64,000 bases of DNA from Bacteroidales bacterium. GTDB taxonomy: Bacteria > Bacteroidota > Bacteroidia > Bacteroidales > Marinilabiliaceae. The notes below the pieces were generated by a model. It made no database searches, was not told where the DNA came from, and saw nothing but the letters and a program-made list of their open reading frames with translations. The translations under genes and the position numbers were made by a program. Shown piece after piece: positions 8,065 through 15,907 of this stretch (position 1 is the stretch's first letter; every line of letters begins with the position of its first letter). Location of the stretch: contig SUWW01000012.1 in NCBI GenBank assembly GCA_015061285.1, forward strand, positions 62,001-126,000, written 5' to 3'.

Positions 8065-9417
8065 ATGGAGAGTAACAGACAACTTCAACTTGGCACTGAA
8101 CGCATTCGCAAACTACTGATGCGCTATGCTGTGCCATCGATTATAGCTATGACCGCCACGTCGCTCTACAACATGGTGGATAGCATTTTCATAGGTCAAC
8201 GATGTGGCGAATTTGCCATTTCGGGACTTGCCGTCACATTCCCACTGATGAACCTGTCGGCGGCTTTTGGCGCTATGGTTGGCATTGGCTCGGCTACGCT
8301 CGTGTCGGTGAAGATGGGTCAGCGCGACCACGAAGCTGCCGAAAAAGTTGTCAGCAATGCCGTGATGCTCAACCTTATCATAGGCACACTATTTATGTTG
8401 GTGTCGCTTGCATTCCTCAACCCAATATTGATATTCTTCGGCGCCAGCGAAAACACTCTGCCCTACGCCCGCGACTATATGCAAGTGCTCCTCTACGGCA
8501 ATGTGCTGACGCATCTCTACCTCGGCCTCAACGATATAGTGCGTGCCTCGGGCTATCCGCAACGCGCAATGGCGTTTACACTCACTGCCGTGGTGTCGAA
8601 CATTATCTTTGATTATCTATTTATAGTAGTGTTCAACTTGGGTATGCGTGGCGCTGCCATTGGCACTCTTTGCGCTCAAGTGATGGCCTTCGCAGGCGAG
8701 ATGGTGCACTTCAATAATAAAAATACATATCTGCGCTTCCGTCGGTCGGCTTTTCAATTCCGCTCGAAGGTTGTGCGTTCCATATTGAGCATCGGCGTTT
8801 CGCCATTTCTTGTCAATTGCTGCGCCTGTTTTGTGGTTATACTTATAAACAAAGGACTTATGATCTATGGCGGCGACCACTATGTAGGTGCATACGGCAT
8901 ATCGAACCGTGTGGTGTTCATCTTCTTCATGATAGTTATGGGTATAAATCAAGGCATGCAACCTATTGTGGGCTATAACTATGGTGCACGACAGATCGAC
9001 CGCTCTATAAAGACCTACAAAATAGCATCAGCGGCAGCCGTAGCTATTATGACAGCATGCTTCTTGGTATGCCACATAATACCCAAAACAGTAGCAAGTT
9101 GGTTTACGCCATTCGACTACATGATAGACATAACAGCGCACGCATTGGAATCGGTGACGTGGGCTGCACCGCTCATTGGTTTTCAGGTGATTACGGTGGG
9201 GTTATTTACGGCACTTGGCATGGTGTCGAAGTCGATATTTATGTCGCTTACGCGTCAGTTGCTATTCCTAATACCATTTCTGATAGTGCTACCACACTAT
9301 TGGGGCACCGATGGCATTTGGTATAGTATGCCACTATCCGACACATTGTCGTTTATCATGGCAGTGGTGCTTGTGGTGCGAGCAATAAGGAAGATGCAAA
9401 GGGAAGGACTATTATAA
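8065..9417 (+). CDS. MATE family efflux transporter
   Basis: 450 residues, the usual MATE length, with about 12 membrane segments. Diagnostic stretches include YNMVDSIFIGQ near residue 40, GLAVTFPLMNL and GMQPIVGYNYGA in the second half, which mark the two MatE domains. These inner-membrane antiporters export cationic drugs or metabolites using Na+ or H+ gradients. Subfamily looks like the MepA/DinF-like group seen in Bacteroidales; the substrate cannot be told from sequence. Confidence 0.92.
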   Translation: MESNRQLQLGTERIRKLLMRYAVPSIIAMTATSLYNMVDSIFIGQRCGEFAISGLAVTFPLMNLSAAFGAMVGIGSATLVSVKMGQRDHEAAEKVVSNAVMLNLIIGTLFMLVSLAFLNPILIFFGASENTLPYARDYMQVLLYGNVLTHLYLGLNDIVRASGYPQRAMAFTLTAVVSNIIFDYLFIVVFNLGMRGAAIGTLCAQVMAFAGEMVHFNNKNTYLRFRRSAFQFRSKVVRSILSIGVSPFLVNCCACFVVILINKGLMIYGGDHYVGAYGISNRVVFIFFMIVMGINQGMQPIVGYNYGARQIDRSIKTYKIASAAAVAIMTACFLVCHIIPKTVASWFTPFDYMIDITAHALESVTWAAPLIGFQVITVGLFTALGMVSKSIFMSLTRQLLFLIPFLIVLPHYWGTDGIWYSMPLSDTLSFIMAVVLVVRAIRKMQREGLL

Positions 9418-9594
9418 GTACGATTGATGTGATTTACGATGTACGAGTTATGTAATTTGGAAATACGATTTAGGAAGTACGACTGACATGATTTACGATG
9501 TACTATTTATGTACAAAGGAAGGATGGAAGTTATGTACTTCTGCAAATTGGTAAATAAATCGTACCTCGTACATAATAAAATAAGTAAATAACT
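9418..9594. repeat. Intergenic region with two 27-base direct repeats
   Basis: Copies at 9418-9444 and 9477-9503 differ at three positions; both start with GTACGA and end with GATTTACGATGTAC. A partial inverted echo, CGTACCTCGTACAT, lies at about 9561-9574. No gene or clear promoter seen. Confidence 0.6.
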
Positions 9595-10191
9595 ATGATA
9601 ATAACAGTAGGGCGTCAAGTTGGAAGTGGAGGTCGCATAGTAGGCCAAAAACTTGCTGAACGCTTAAACTTGAAATTCTACGACAGAGAGATACTCCAGC
9701 GTGCTGCTCGCGAAAGCGGCATAGGCGACGAGTTTTTTGAGCACACCGACGAGAACAACTCGTGGTTTGCTCGACTCAAGAGCTATCTCAACATTACGGC
9801 AGCTCCACACGACAACTATCTTTCGGCAGAGTCGTTGTTCAAATTTCAGAGCGATACCATTCGTCATGCGGCCGATGAGGGAGGCTGCGTGTTTGTTGGG
9901 CGTTGTGCCGATTATATCTTGCGCGACCGCACCGATAGAGTTGACGTGTTCATCTCGGCCAATATGGAAGACCGTGTGAAGCGCGCAGCAGAATATTTCA
10001 ACATAACACCCGAAGAGGCTAAGAAACGCATACACGAACTTGAGCAAGCTCGCCGTAAATACTATAACTACTTCACCGAAAAAGAGTGGGGTGTAGCAGA
10101 GAGTTATCATATATGCCTCAATTCGTCTAATGTGGGCATTGACGCCTGCGTTGGTATGATTATTGGATATATCAATAGCCTAAAACGCTAA
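9595..10191 (+). CDS. Cytidylate kinase-like protein
   Basis: 198 residues matching the cytidylate kinase-like family (AAA_26). The N-terminus holds a P-loop variant (GRQVGSGGRIVGQKLAE), then FYDREILQRAA, and later VFVGRCADYIL and HELEQARRKYYNYFTEKEWG. Family members bind nucleotides; whether they phosphorylate CMP is not settled, and the canonical Cmk is usually a separate gene. The stop codon is one base before the folK start, so the two are translated from one message. Confidence 0.85.
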   Translation: MIITVGRQVGSGGRIVGQKLAERLNLKFYDREILQRAARESGIGDEFFEHTDENNSWFARLKSYLNITAAPHDNYLSAESLFKFQSDTIRHAADEGGCVFVGRCADYILRDRTDRVDVFISANMEDRVKRAAEYFNITPEEAKKRIHELEQARRKYYNYFTEKEWGVAESYHICLNSSNVGIDACVGMIIGYINSLKR

Positions 10192-10192
10192 A

Positions 10193-10684
10193 ATGCAATA
10201 CATATACATACTATTGCTCGGGGGCAATCTCGGCAATGTGACACAGACGTTTGAAGAGGCAATAAGTTTAATAAAAAAGAAAGGAGAGCTGAACAGTAAG
10301 ACATCACTATACAAAACAGCACCATGGGGGTTCGATGAGCAAGTGCCACTATTCTACAATCAGGCAATAGAGATTATGACTGATTATGAACCAATGGAGT
10401 TTCTTGATTTCTTGCAAGAAGTAGAGAAGACTCTCGGACGAGAAGAGAAGACGCACAATAATAGATATACTTCGAGAACGATAGACATTGATATTCTTTT
10501 TTGTGGAAACATAGTTATGAACACACCGCGATTAACAATTCCGCACCCACAAATACAAAATCGACGTTTCGTTTTGGAGCCTCTGAACGAAAAATGGTCT
10601 CACTTCATCCATCCCGTACTACATAAAGATGTAGCTACCCTTCTCGGCAATTGTAATGATTGCTCTGAAGTGTCGTTAGATTAA
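10193..10684 (+). CDS. folK: Hydroxymethyldihydropteridine pyrophosphokinase (FolK)
   Basis: 163 residues. Transfers pyrophosphate from ATP to 6-hydroxymethyl-7,8-dihydropterin in folate synthesis, in the cytoplasm. The HPPK signatures are present: LLLGGNLGN at the N-terminus, YKTAPWG, FYNQAIEI, and SRTIDIDILF with the two metal-binding aspartates, then IPHPQIQNRRFVLEPL. Length is normal. No other folate gene is adjacent. Confidence 0.95.
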   Translation: MQYIYILLLGGNLGNVTQTFEEAISLIKKKGELNSKTSLYKTAPWGFDEQVPLFYNQAIEIMTDYEPMEFLDFLQEVEKTLGREEKTHNNRYTSRTIDIDILFCGNIVMNTPRLTIPHPQIQNRRFVLEPLNEKWSHFIHPVLHKDVATLLGNCNDCSEVSLD

Positions 10685-10725
10685 AACACATAAAAACAAC
10701 ATAACAACATTCAAATTATTTAGAG

Positions 10726-13700
10726 ATGAAATCTTTTTTCACACTTTGCGCGGTGCTGTTGATTTTTAGTACCGCTGCATTTAGCCAAGGAACTAACACA
10801 ATTACCAAAGAAAAAGTTCTGTCCATGTCGGTGGAAGAACTTTCGGAACTTCCACTCGAAGACCTTATGGCCGCTGTTGAAGCGTTAGGCGTTTCGAGTG
10901 TCGACGAACTTTTTGCTATGATTATGAACAAAAACGTGTCGTCGGCATCAAAGAGCGAGGAGAATGCGTTTACTTCTCCATTGGCTACTACGGTTATCAC
11001 TCGCGAAGAGCTCCGTACGTATGGCGCTACAACGCTCGAAGATGCTTTTCGCCTCATTCCTGGTATGATCGTTACGCAAAAATTCAATGGCGTTTACGAC
11101 ATACACATGCGTGGCCTCAACAACTTGCCCGACAACAACTCGCTGCTCTACACCGAGAACAACAACACACTCTTGATGGTAGACGGACGTATTGTGCTCA
11201 ACTACATCACTGGTGCTTTGCAGATGGATCGTCTGCCAGTGTCGATTGAAGACGTTGCTCGCATCGAAGTGGTGCGCGGCGCTTGCGGTGCTCTCTATGG
11301 TATGAATGCTGTGAATGGTATCATCAACATCATCACTGAGAAACCTACTGCCGATTCTAAAAAGGTTAGCGGTAGCTTCCAAATGGGCAACAATAGTACT
11401 GCCATTGCCGATGTGGCTTTGCGTACCAGCATTAATGACAAATGGTCGTTTGGCCTCACTATGAATGCTCAATATCGTCAGCGCCCAACCGACAAGATTT
11501 ATATTGCTCCACATGTGGGTATTTATCATGCTAATGGCAAACCAGAACTTAACAACTGTCTCAATTTGCGTGGTGGCTCAAGCAACGATGAGCGTTTGGC
11601 TATATTGGAGGCCAATGCTACGGAAATAAGTTCTGGTGGCGGCTTATATTCTCTCGATTTTGCCGACAACCTCTTCATGCGTCAGGAAGAGATGAACTAT
11701 GCAACGGGTGAATCGAAAATATATACCTATAAAATCTTTGAGGATTATGCTTCGGTCTACGAGCGTTTCCCTAATCCTCAGCTCGCTCGCCAGAATTTTG
11801 GTGTAAATGGCTACGTTAGCTTTGCTCCAACCCCCGACATCCGCTTCGACCTCTCGGGTGGCTATCAGAATTCGTTTATTATGAACAATGTTATGTTCTA
11901 TAGCTACACCTCTATGGCTGGCCAAATTTCTAAAACTGGGTATGTAAACCTCGATGCCACGGTAAAAGATTTTCACTTGTTGGCTAACTATTCTGCAGGT
12001 CCACAAAACCTCTACGAAGGATTCCCTGGTGGAAAAGCAAAAGGTCAGAATATCAACGCTCAAGCCGAATACAACATTCACGTTGGCGATCTCAGCATAC
12101 AACCTGCAGTAGCTTGGCAATATCTATATTATAAAGATTACGATAACTACTACAACGGCGCTAAACTTTCTGGCTTGTTCAACGATGATGCCGACCTCAC
12201 CACAATATCGCCAAGCCTTCGCTTAGACTACCGACTCGATACATGGCGCTTTATAGCTGCTTTGCGTGGCGACAAGACCTCTGCCCCCGACAAGTGGAAC
12301 GTATCTTGGCAAGCCGAAGTGTCGAAGCAATTAGGCGAGAAGAATTTCGTTCGAGCTGTGTATGGTCGCTCTTATCGTGCGCCAAACTTGCTCAACACTG
12401 CAGCTTCGCTCTCATGGGACCGCACTGGCATGCAAGCTCCTACCGAGATGAACTATATCGGTAGCACCGATGCTAACCTTATGGTTATCGACAATTTTGA
12501 ACTCGGTTATCGTTTCCGCCCTACGCCAAGTGTTTTGCTCGATGCAGAATTATACTATTCGCATAGCAAAGACTATGGTGCTCTTATGGCTACAAGTTCT
12601 GCATATACTATCACCTACGATGCCTTTATGAAAAACCTTAGTGGACTGAATGGCAATGATGGCGGCATGACACCTCCTGATGGTGGCGAAGGTGGTATGA
12701 CACCTCCTGATGGCGGAGAAGGCGGCATGACACCTCCCGATGGCGGTGAAGGTGGTGGCGAGGATTTCTATGATAAGGTTAGTCGAACTGTTTCTGCCAT
12801 GCTACGCAATGATATGGGTACAAAATCGGATTTGTATTATCAAAACCTGCCATACAAAGTGCACCAAGCAGGCTTAAGCCTTAACCTCGATTGGATTGTT
12901 TCGCCGAAGTTTATTGTCAAGGTCAATGCTAATGCGCAATACACTCGTGTCGATAACTATTTCGAATACAATATGTCGGCATCGCAATACCAGCAACTCG
13001 ATAATGCTCGCGCAAATACTACAGCCGCGTTGTCTATGCTATTCGAAGGTTATAACAACGAAGGTGAGCAATATCTACAAGCAGCTTTCGGCAAAGCATA
13101 TATGGATGAATTCAAAGCCGCTTCTGGCTACGACTCATGGACTGATGAACAAATGACTACTTTCTGGGATGCGCTTGAGGAAGCTTGTGCAAATGGTGAA
13201 ACTTCTGTAGCTTACGATGGCGGTGTATACAATGGTATGCCTTTGGCTTTGTGGTATGGCTTGCTTTATAACGTACATCAATCGACCAAAGCCGATGGCA
13301 CAGTGCGCTACGAAGTGGGTGAAACTCTCGAAGCAGAAAGAGACCTTGTAAATAAACATAAGCATGAGGCTACTCCAAGCATCTACGGTATGGTTGGTTT
13401 TATATACAAACCTATGCCTAAACTTACCATTTCGGCTTATGGCAACTATATGCACCATCGTACATACAACACTACATACTCTAATATCATGTCGAAAATT
13501 GCCGACGAAATGACGTGGTGGCGTGGTTTAGATTTTACTGATGAGCAAGCTATAGAAAGTGGTATGGAAGATGAAGCTACCGTAAGAAGCCTCGTGGCAA
13601 TATCTGATAGATTCAGAAGAGATGCTGAGGAAACTGCTAAACTTCATAGCCGTTTCACGCTCAATATGAAGATTGGTTATAAACCAATTCCTTCGTGCGA

Positions 13701-13806
13701 GTTCTTCGTTAATGCACAGAATTTGCTCAGCTCTAATTTCCAAGAGGCTATCTTCTGCGATAAGATTGGTGGACAGTACTCATTTGGTGTAAACTTCGCA
13801 TTCTAA
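10726..13806 (+). CDS. TonB-dependent outer-membrane receptor with Gly/Pro repeat insert
   Basis: 1026 residues with a signal peptide (residues about 1-20). A short leader with VSSASKSEENAFTSPLATT precedes the plug domain (about 85-200; ATTLEDAFRLIPGMIV, RIEVVRGACGALYGMNAVNG). The rest is the 22-strand barrel, ending in aromatic FGVNFAF. There is no carboxypeptidase-like extension and no SusD partner, so it is not a SusC-type glycan porter. Residues about 646-675 are three copies of the decapeptide GGMTPPDGGE in an exposed barrel loop. The C-terminal third is similar to the receptor fragment at 63272-64000. The ligand is unknown. No gene is linked to it; a strong terminator follows. Confidence 0.92.
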   Translation: MKSFFTLCAVLLIFSTAAFSQGTNTITKEKVLSMSVEELSELPLEDLMAAVEALGVSSVDELFAMIMNKNVSSASKSEENAFTSPLATTVITREELRTYGATTLEDAFRLIPGMIVTQKFNGVYDIHMRGLNNLPDNNSLLYTENNNTLLMVDGRIVLNYITGALQMDRLPVSIEDVARIEVVRGACGALYGMNAVNGIINIITEKPTADSKKVSGSFQMGNNSTAIADVALRTSINDKWSFGLTMNAQYRQRPTDKIYIAPHVGIYHANGKPELNNCLNLRGGSSNDERLAILEANATEISSGGGLYSLDFADNLFMRQEEMNYATGESKIYTYKIFEDYASVYERFPNPQLARQNFGVNGYVSFAPTPDIRFDLSGGYQNSFIMNNVMFYSYTSMAGQISKTGYVNLDATVKDFHLLANYSAGPQNLYEGFPGGKAKGQNINAQAEYNIHVGDLSIQPAVAWQYLYYKDYDNYYNGAKLSGLFNDDADLTTISPSLRLDYRLDTWRFIAALRGDKTSAPDKWNVSWQAEVSKQLGEKNFVRAVYGRSYRAPNLLNTAASLSWDRTGMQAPTEMNYIGSTDANLMVIDNFELGYRFRPTPSVLLDAELYYSHSKDYGALMATSSAYTITYDAFMKNLSGLNGNDGGMTPPDGGEGGMTPPDGGEGGMTPPDGGEGGGEDFYDKVSRTVSAMLRNDMGTKSDLYYQNLPYKVHQAGLSLNLDWIVSPKFIVKVNANAQYTRVDNYFEYNMSASQYQQLDNARANTTAALSMLFEGYNNEGEQYLQAAFGKAYMDEFKAASGYDSWTDEQMTTFWDALEEACANGETSVAYDGGVYNGMPLALWYGLLYNVHQSTKADGTVRYEVGETLEAERDLVNKHKHEATPSIYGMVGFIYKPMPKLTISAYGNYMHHRTYNTTYSNIMSKIADEMTWWRGLDFTDEQAIESGMEDEATVRSLVAISDRFRRDAEETAKLHSRFTLNMKIGYKPIPSCEFFVNAQNLLSSNFQEAIFCDKIGGQYSFGVNFAF
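12661..12760 (+). repeat. 30-base in-frame tandem repeat, three copies
   Basis: Units encoding GGMTPPDGGE start at about 12661, 12691 and 12721, differ only at synonymous third positions, and are followed by a partial glycine-rich unit. Confidence 0.8.
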
Positions 13807-13845
13807 TACGCCCCCCAAAGCGTAGAACTAAATAGACAGATTAAT

Positions 13846-13887
13846 CAGTATGTTGTGGAACTTATTCTGCAACATACTGTTTTTTTA
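13846..13887 (+). terminator. Strong intrinsic terminator after the TonB receptor
   Basis: CAGTATGTTG (13846-13855) pairs perfectly with CAACATACTG (13870-13879), followed directly by TTTTTTT. Confidence 0.9.
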
Positions 13888-14143
13888 TGCCTTTTGAAAA
13901 ATCACGGAATTGATCGAAAAATAGACAAGAATAGCACGCCTATTCAATTGCTCAGAACAGATTCTTGCAGATAATTATCTTGAAAAATCTTTATAAATCC
14001 GCATTATCTGTGTTCTCTAAGAACCTTTACTCTCTATCCCCAATTCTCACCACTCATCTCTCTACCTTTTACCTCTACTCTCTACCCTCTACCCTCTACT
14101 CTATCTATTAACTTTCTTTATTATATATAGTTCAAAATAGGTA
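13888..14143. repeat. Intergenic region with dispersed repeat and pyrimidine minisatellite
   Basis: No gene seen. A segment GAAAAATCTTTATAAATCC...ATCTGTGTTCTAA (about 13981-14020) echoes 4298-4335. At 14061-14105 a CTCTACCCTCTAC-type pyrimidine tract is the reverse complement of the type found inside the gene at 6481-6560. Confidence 0.6.
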
Positions 14144-14173
14144 TTGTGCAGTAAGTCAATAGACCTAACTTTG
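14144..14173 (+). promoter_or_regulatory. metK promoter (Bacteroidota type)
   Basis: TTG at 14144-14146, a 19-base spacer, then TAACTTTG at 14166-14173, an exact TAnnTTTG -7 box. The predicted start of transcription, near 14180, falls just before the riboswitch-like element. Confidence 0.7.
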
Positions 14174-14183
14174 CGCTTTGCTG

Positions 14184-14232
14184 AGAGTGGATGGATTTGC
14201 TCATTGCAACCACTATAAAAAAGTGCTAAAAC
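14184..14232 (+). ncRNA. SAM-II-like riboswitch upstream of metK
   Basis: The order of elements matches the SAM-II (SAM-alpha) H-type pseudoknot. P1 is AGTGG (14186-14190) with CCACT (14210-14214). The L1 loop holds the GATTT signature (14194-14198), followed by CATTGCAA (14202-14209). An A-rich linker (14215-14222) leads to the conserved tail GTGCTAAA (14223-14230). CATT (14202-14205) can pair with AGTG (14222-14225) to form the pseudoknot. The element lies between a good promoter and metK, 54 bases before the start codon. Inferred: SAM binding lowers metK translation, since no terminator follows. Identification rests on motif order by eye, not on a covariance-model score. Confidence 0.72.
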
Positions 14233-14286
14233 GCTTCTTCATTCCTCTCCCATGCACAATTTATTTACATACAAAACGATTGTAAT

Positions 14287-15537
14287 ATGGGATATTTTTT
14301 CACTTCCGAATCAGTTTCTGAAGGTCACCCCGACAAAGTGGCTGACCAGATTTCAGACGCAATTCTTGACGCATTGCTAATACAAGACCCCGAGTCGAAA
14401 GTAGCATGCGAAACACTTGTAACTACAGGTTTGACAGTTGTTGCTGGCGAGCTTAACACTAACGGATACGTGTCGGTGCAAGACGTAGCACGTAATGAGA
14501 TTCGCAAAATAGGCTATACCAAATCGGAATATCAATTCGATGCCGATTCGTGCGGCGTTATCTCTGCTCTTCACGAGCAGAGTAAAGACATCAATCAAGG
14601 TGTAGTGCGCAAAAGCAACGAAGATCAAGGTGCTGGCGACCAAGGCATGATGTTCGGTTATGCTTGTCGCGATACTGAGGATTATATGCCACTTGCTATC
14701 TATCTTGCACACAAACTCTTAATAGAGCTCGCCGCTATTCGTCGCGAAGGCAAAGTGATGACTTATCTTCGCCCCGATGCTAAAAGCCAAGTAACTATTG
14801 AATATTCCGACGACAACAAACCTGTTCGCATCGATACTATAGTTATATCTACACAGCACGATGAGTTTGACACCGATGATGCCATGCTGGCTAAAATCCG
14901 CGAAGATGTGCTTTCGATACTTATTGAGCGTGTGAAGAAGCAGTTGCCTGCCAACATTTGCGCACTATTCAAGGATGATTTCAAACTCTTTGTCAACCCT
15001 ACGGGTAAGTTTGTTATTGGTGGTCCTCACGGCGATACTGGCCTTACTGGTCGTAAGATTATCGTAGATACATACGGTGGCAAAGGAGCTCACGGTGGTG
15101 GTGCATTCTCGGGTAAAGATTCGTCTAAAGTCGATCGTTCGGCTGCTTATGCGGTTCGTCACATAGCCAAAAACCTTGTTGCAGCTGGCGTTGCCGACGA
15201 AGTGTTGGTTGAGGTTGCATACGCTATTGGCGTTGCACAGCCAGTAGGCTTGTATGTAAACACCTACGGCACAAGCCATGTGAAACTTACCGATGGCGAA
15301 ATAGCTCAAAAAGTACTCGGACTATTCGACATGCGCCCATACGCTATAGTTGAGCGTTTCGGATTGAAAAACCCTATTTATGAGCCAACTGCTTCGTATG
15401 GCCACTTTGGTCGCAAACCATACAAAGACACCGTGAAAATTTCGGTAAATGGTCACGACTATAGCAAAGAAGTTGAATTCTTTACATGGGAAAAACTCGA
15501 CTACGTCGATAAGATAAAAACTGCGTTTGCTTTGTAA
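14287..15537 (+). CDS. metK: S-adenosylmethionine synthase
   Basis: 416 residues. Makes S-adenosylmethionine from methionine and ATP in the cytoplasm. Signatures are complete: [18 protein letters not shown] at the N-terminus (methionine/ATP site), [12 protein letters not shown] (adenosine-binding hexapeptide region), and [20 protein letters not shown] (the glycine-rich P-loop-like segment). Single-gene transcript by appearance: own promoter and SAM-II-like leader upstream, intrinsic terminator downstream. A SAM-sensing leader would give direct product feedback. Confidence 0.97.
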   Translation: MGYFFTSESVSEGHPDKVADQISDAILDALLIQDPESKVACETLVTTGLTVVAGELNTNGYVSVQDVARNEIRKIGYTKSEYQFDADSCGVISALHEQSKDINQGVVRKSNEDQGAGDQGMMFGYACRDTEDYMPLAIYLAHKLLIELAAIRREGKVMTYLRPDAKSQVTIEYSDDNKPVRIDTIVISTQHDEFDTDDAMLAKIREDVLSILIERVKKQLPANICALFKDDFKLFVNPTGKFVIGGPHGDTGLTGRKIIVDTYGGKGAHGGGAFSGKDSSKVDRSAAYAVRHIAKNLVAAGVADEVLVEVAYAIGVAQPVGLYVNTYGTSHVKLTDGEIAQKVLGLFDMRPYAIVERFGLKNPIYEPTASYGHFGRKPYKDTVKISVNGHDYSKEVEFFTWEKLDYVDKIKTAFAL

Positions 15538-15567
15538 GCAGTGTTAGTAAAACCTGTTTCATATTGA

Positions 15568-15602
15568 GAAGCATCGTCATTTAATTGGCGGTGCTTCTTT
15601 TG
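15568..15602 (+). terminator. Intrinsic terminator after metK
   Basis: GAAGCATCG (15568-15576) pairs with CGGTGCTTC (15589-15597), followed by TTTTTG. Confidence 0.85.
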
Positions 15603-15845
15603 TATTTATGGTAGTATAAATACGTAAAATGACAATAGAACAGAAGATTTTCATCTTTTTTTGAGTTCGAACTGTAACTAAAATTATTTCTCGTCGTATC
15701 AAAGAGCAAATAGATAATGATAATTGTTTTTTCGTTGATTAGTTGATAAGTGTGTTTGGGTGGTTATGTCAGAAATCACTCGAAGAGGTTAGTTGAGAAA
15801 CTGACCTCTTTTTTTGTGCATATATATATGGATATATATCCATGC
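15603..15845. other. Intergenic region, possible untranslated transcript
   Basis: No open reading frame of note. AT-rich; it ends in a second good plus-strand terminator at 15784-15815 although metK already has its own, which could mean a small RNA or a back-up terminator. No matching promoter was found. A palindrome ATGGATATATATCCAT lies near 15828-15843. Confidence 0.4.
15784..15815 (+). terminator. Intrinsic terminator without an obvious gene
   Basis: AGAGGTTAGTT (15784-15794) pairs with AACTGACCTCT (15799-15809) with one wobble, followed by a run of seven T. Confidence 0.75.
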
Positions 15846-15883
15846 AAAAAAGTGGGCACATCAGCCTTAGCCGAAGTGCCCAC
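15846..15883 (-). terminator. Terminator of the pectin esterase gene
   Basis: GTGGGCAC (15852-15859) and GTGCCCAC (15876-15883) form a perfect stem; on the minus strand it is followed by six T. Confidence 0.85.
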
Positions 15884-15907
15884 GAAGAATAACCAAATGA
15901 AAAAGAT

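Noticed and set aside
10726-13806. SusC-type glycan receptor
   Set aside because: No N-terminal carboxypeptidase-like domain and no SusD gene follows; it is called a general TonB receptor instead.
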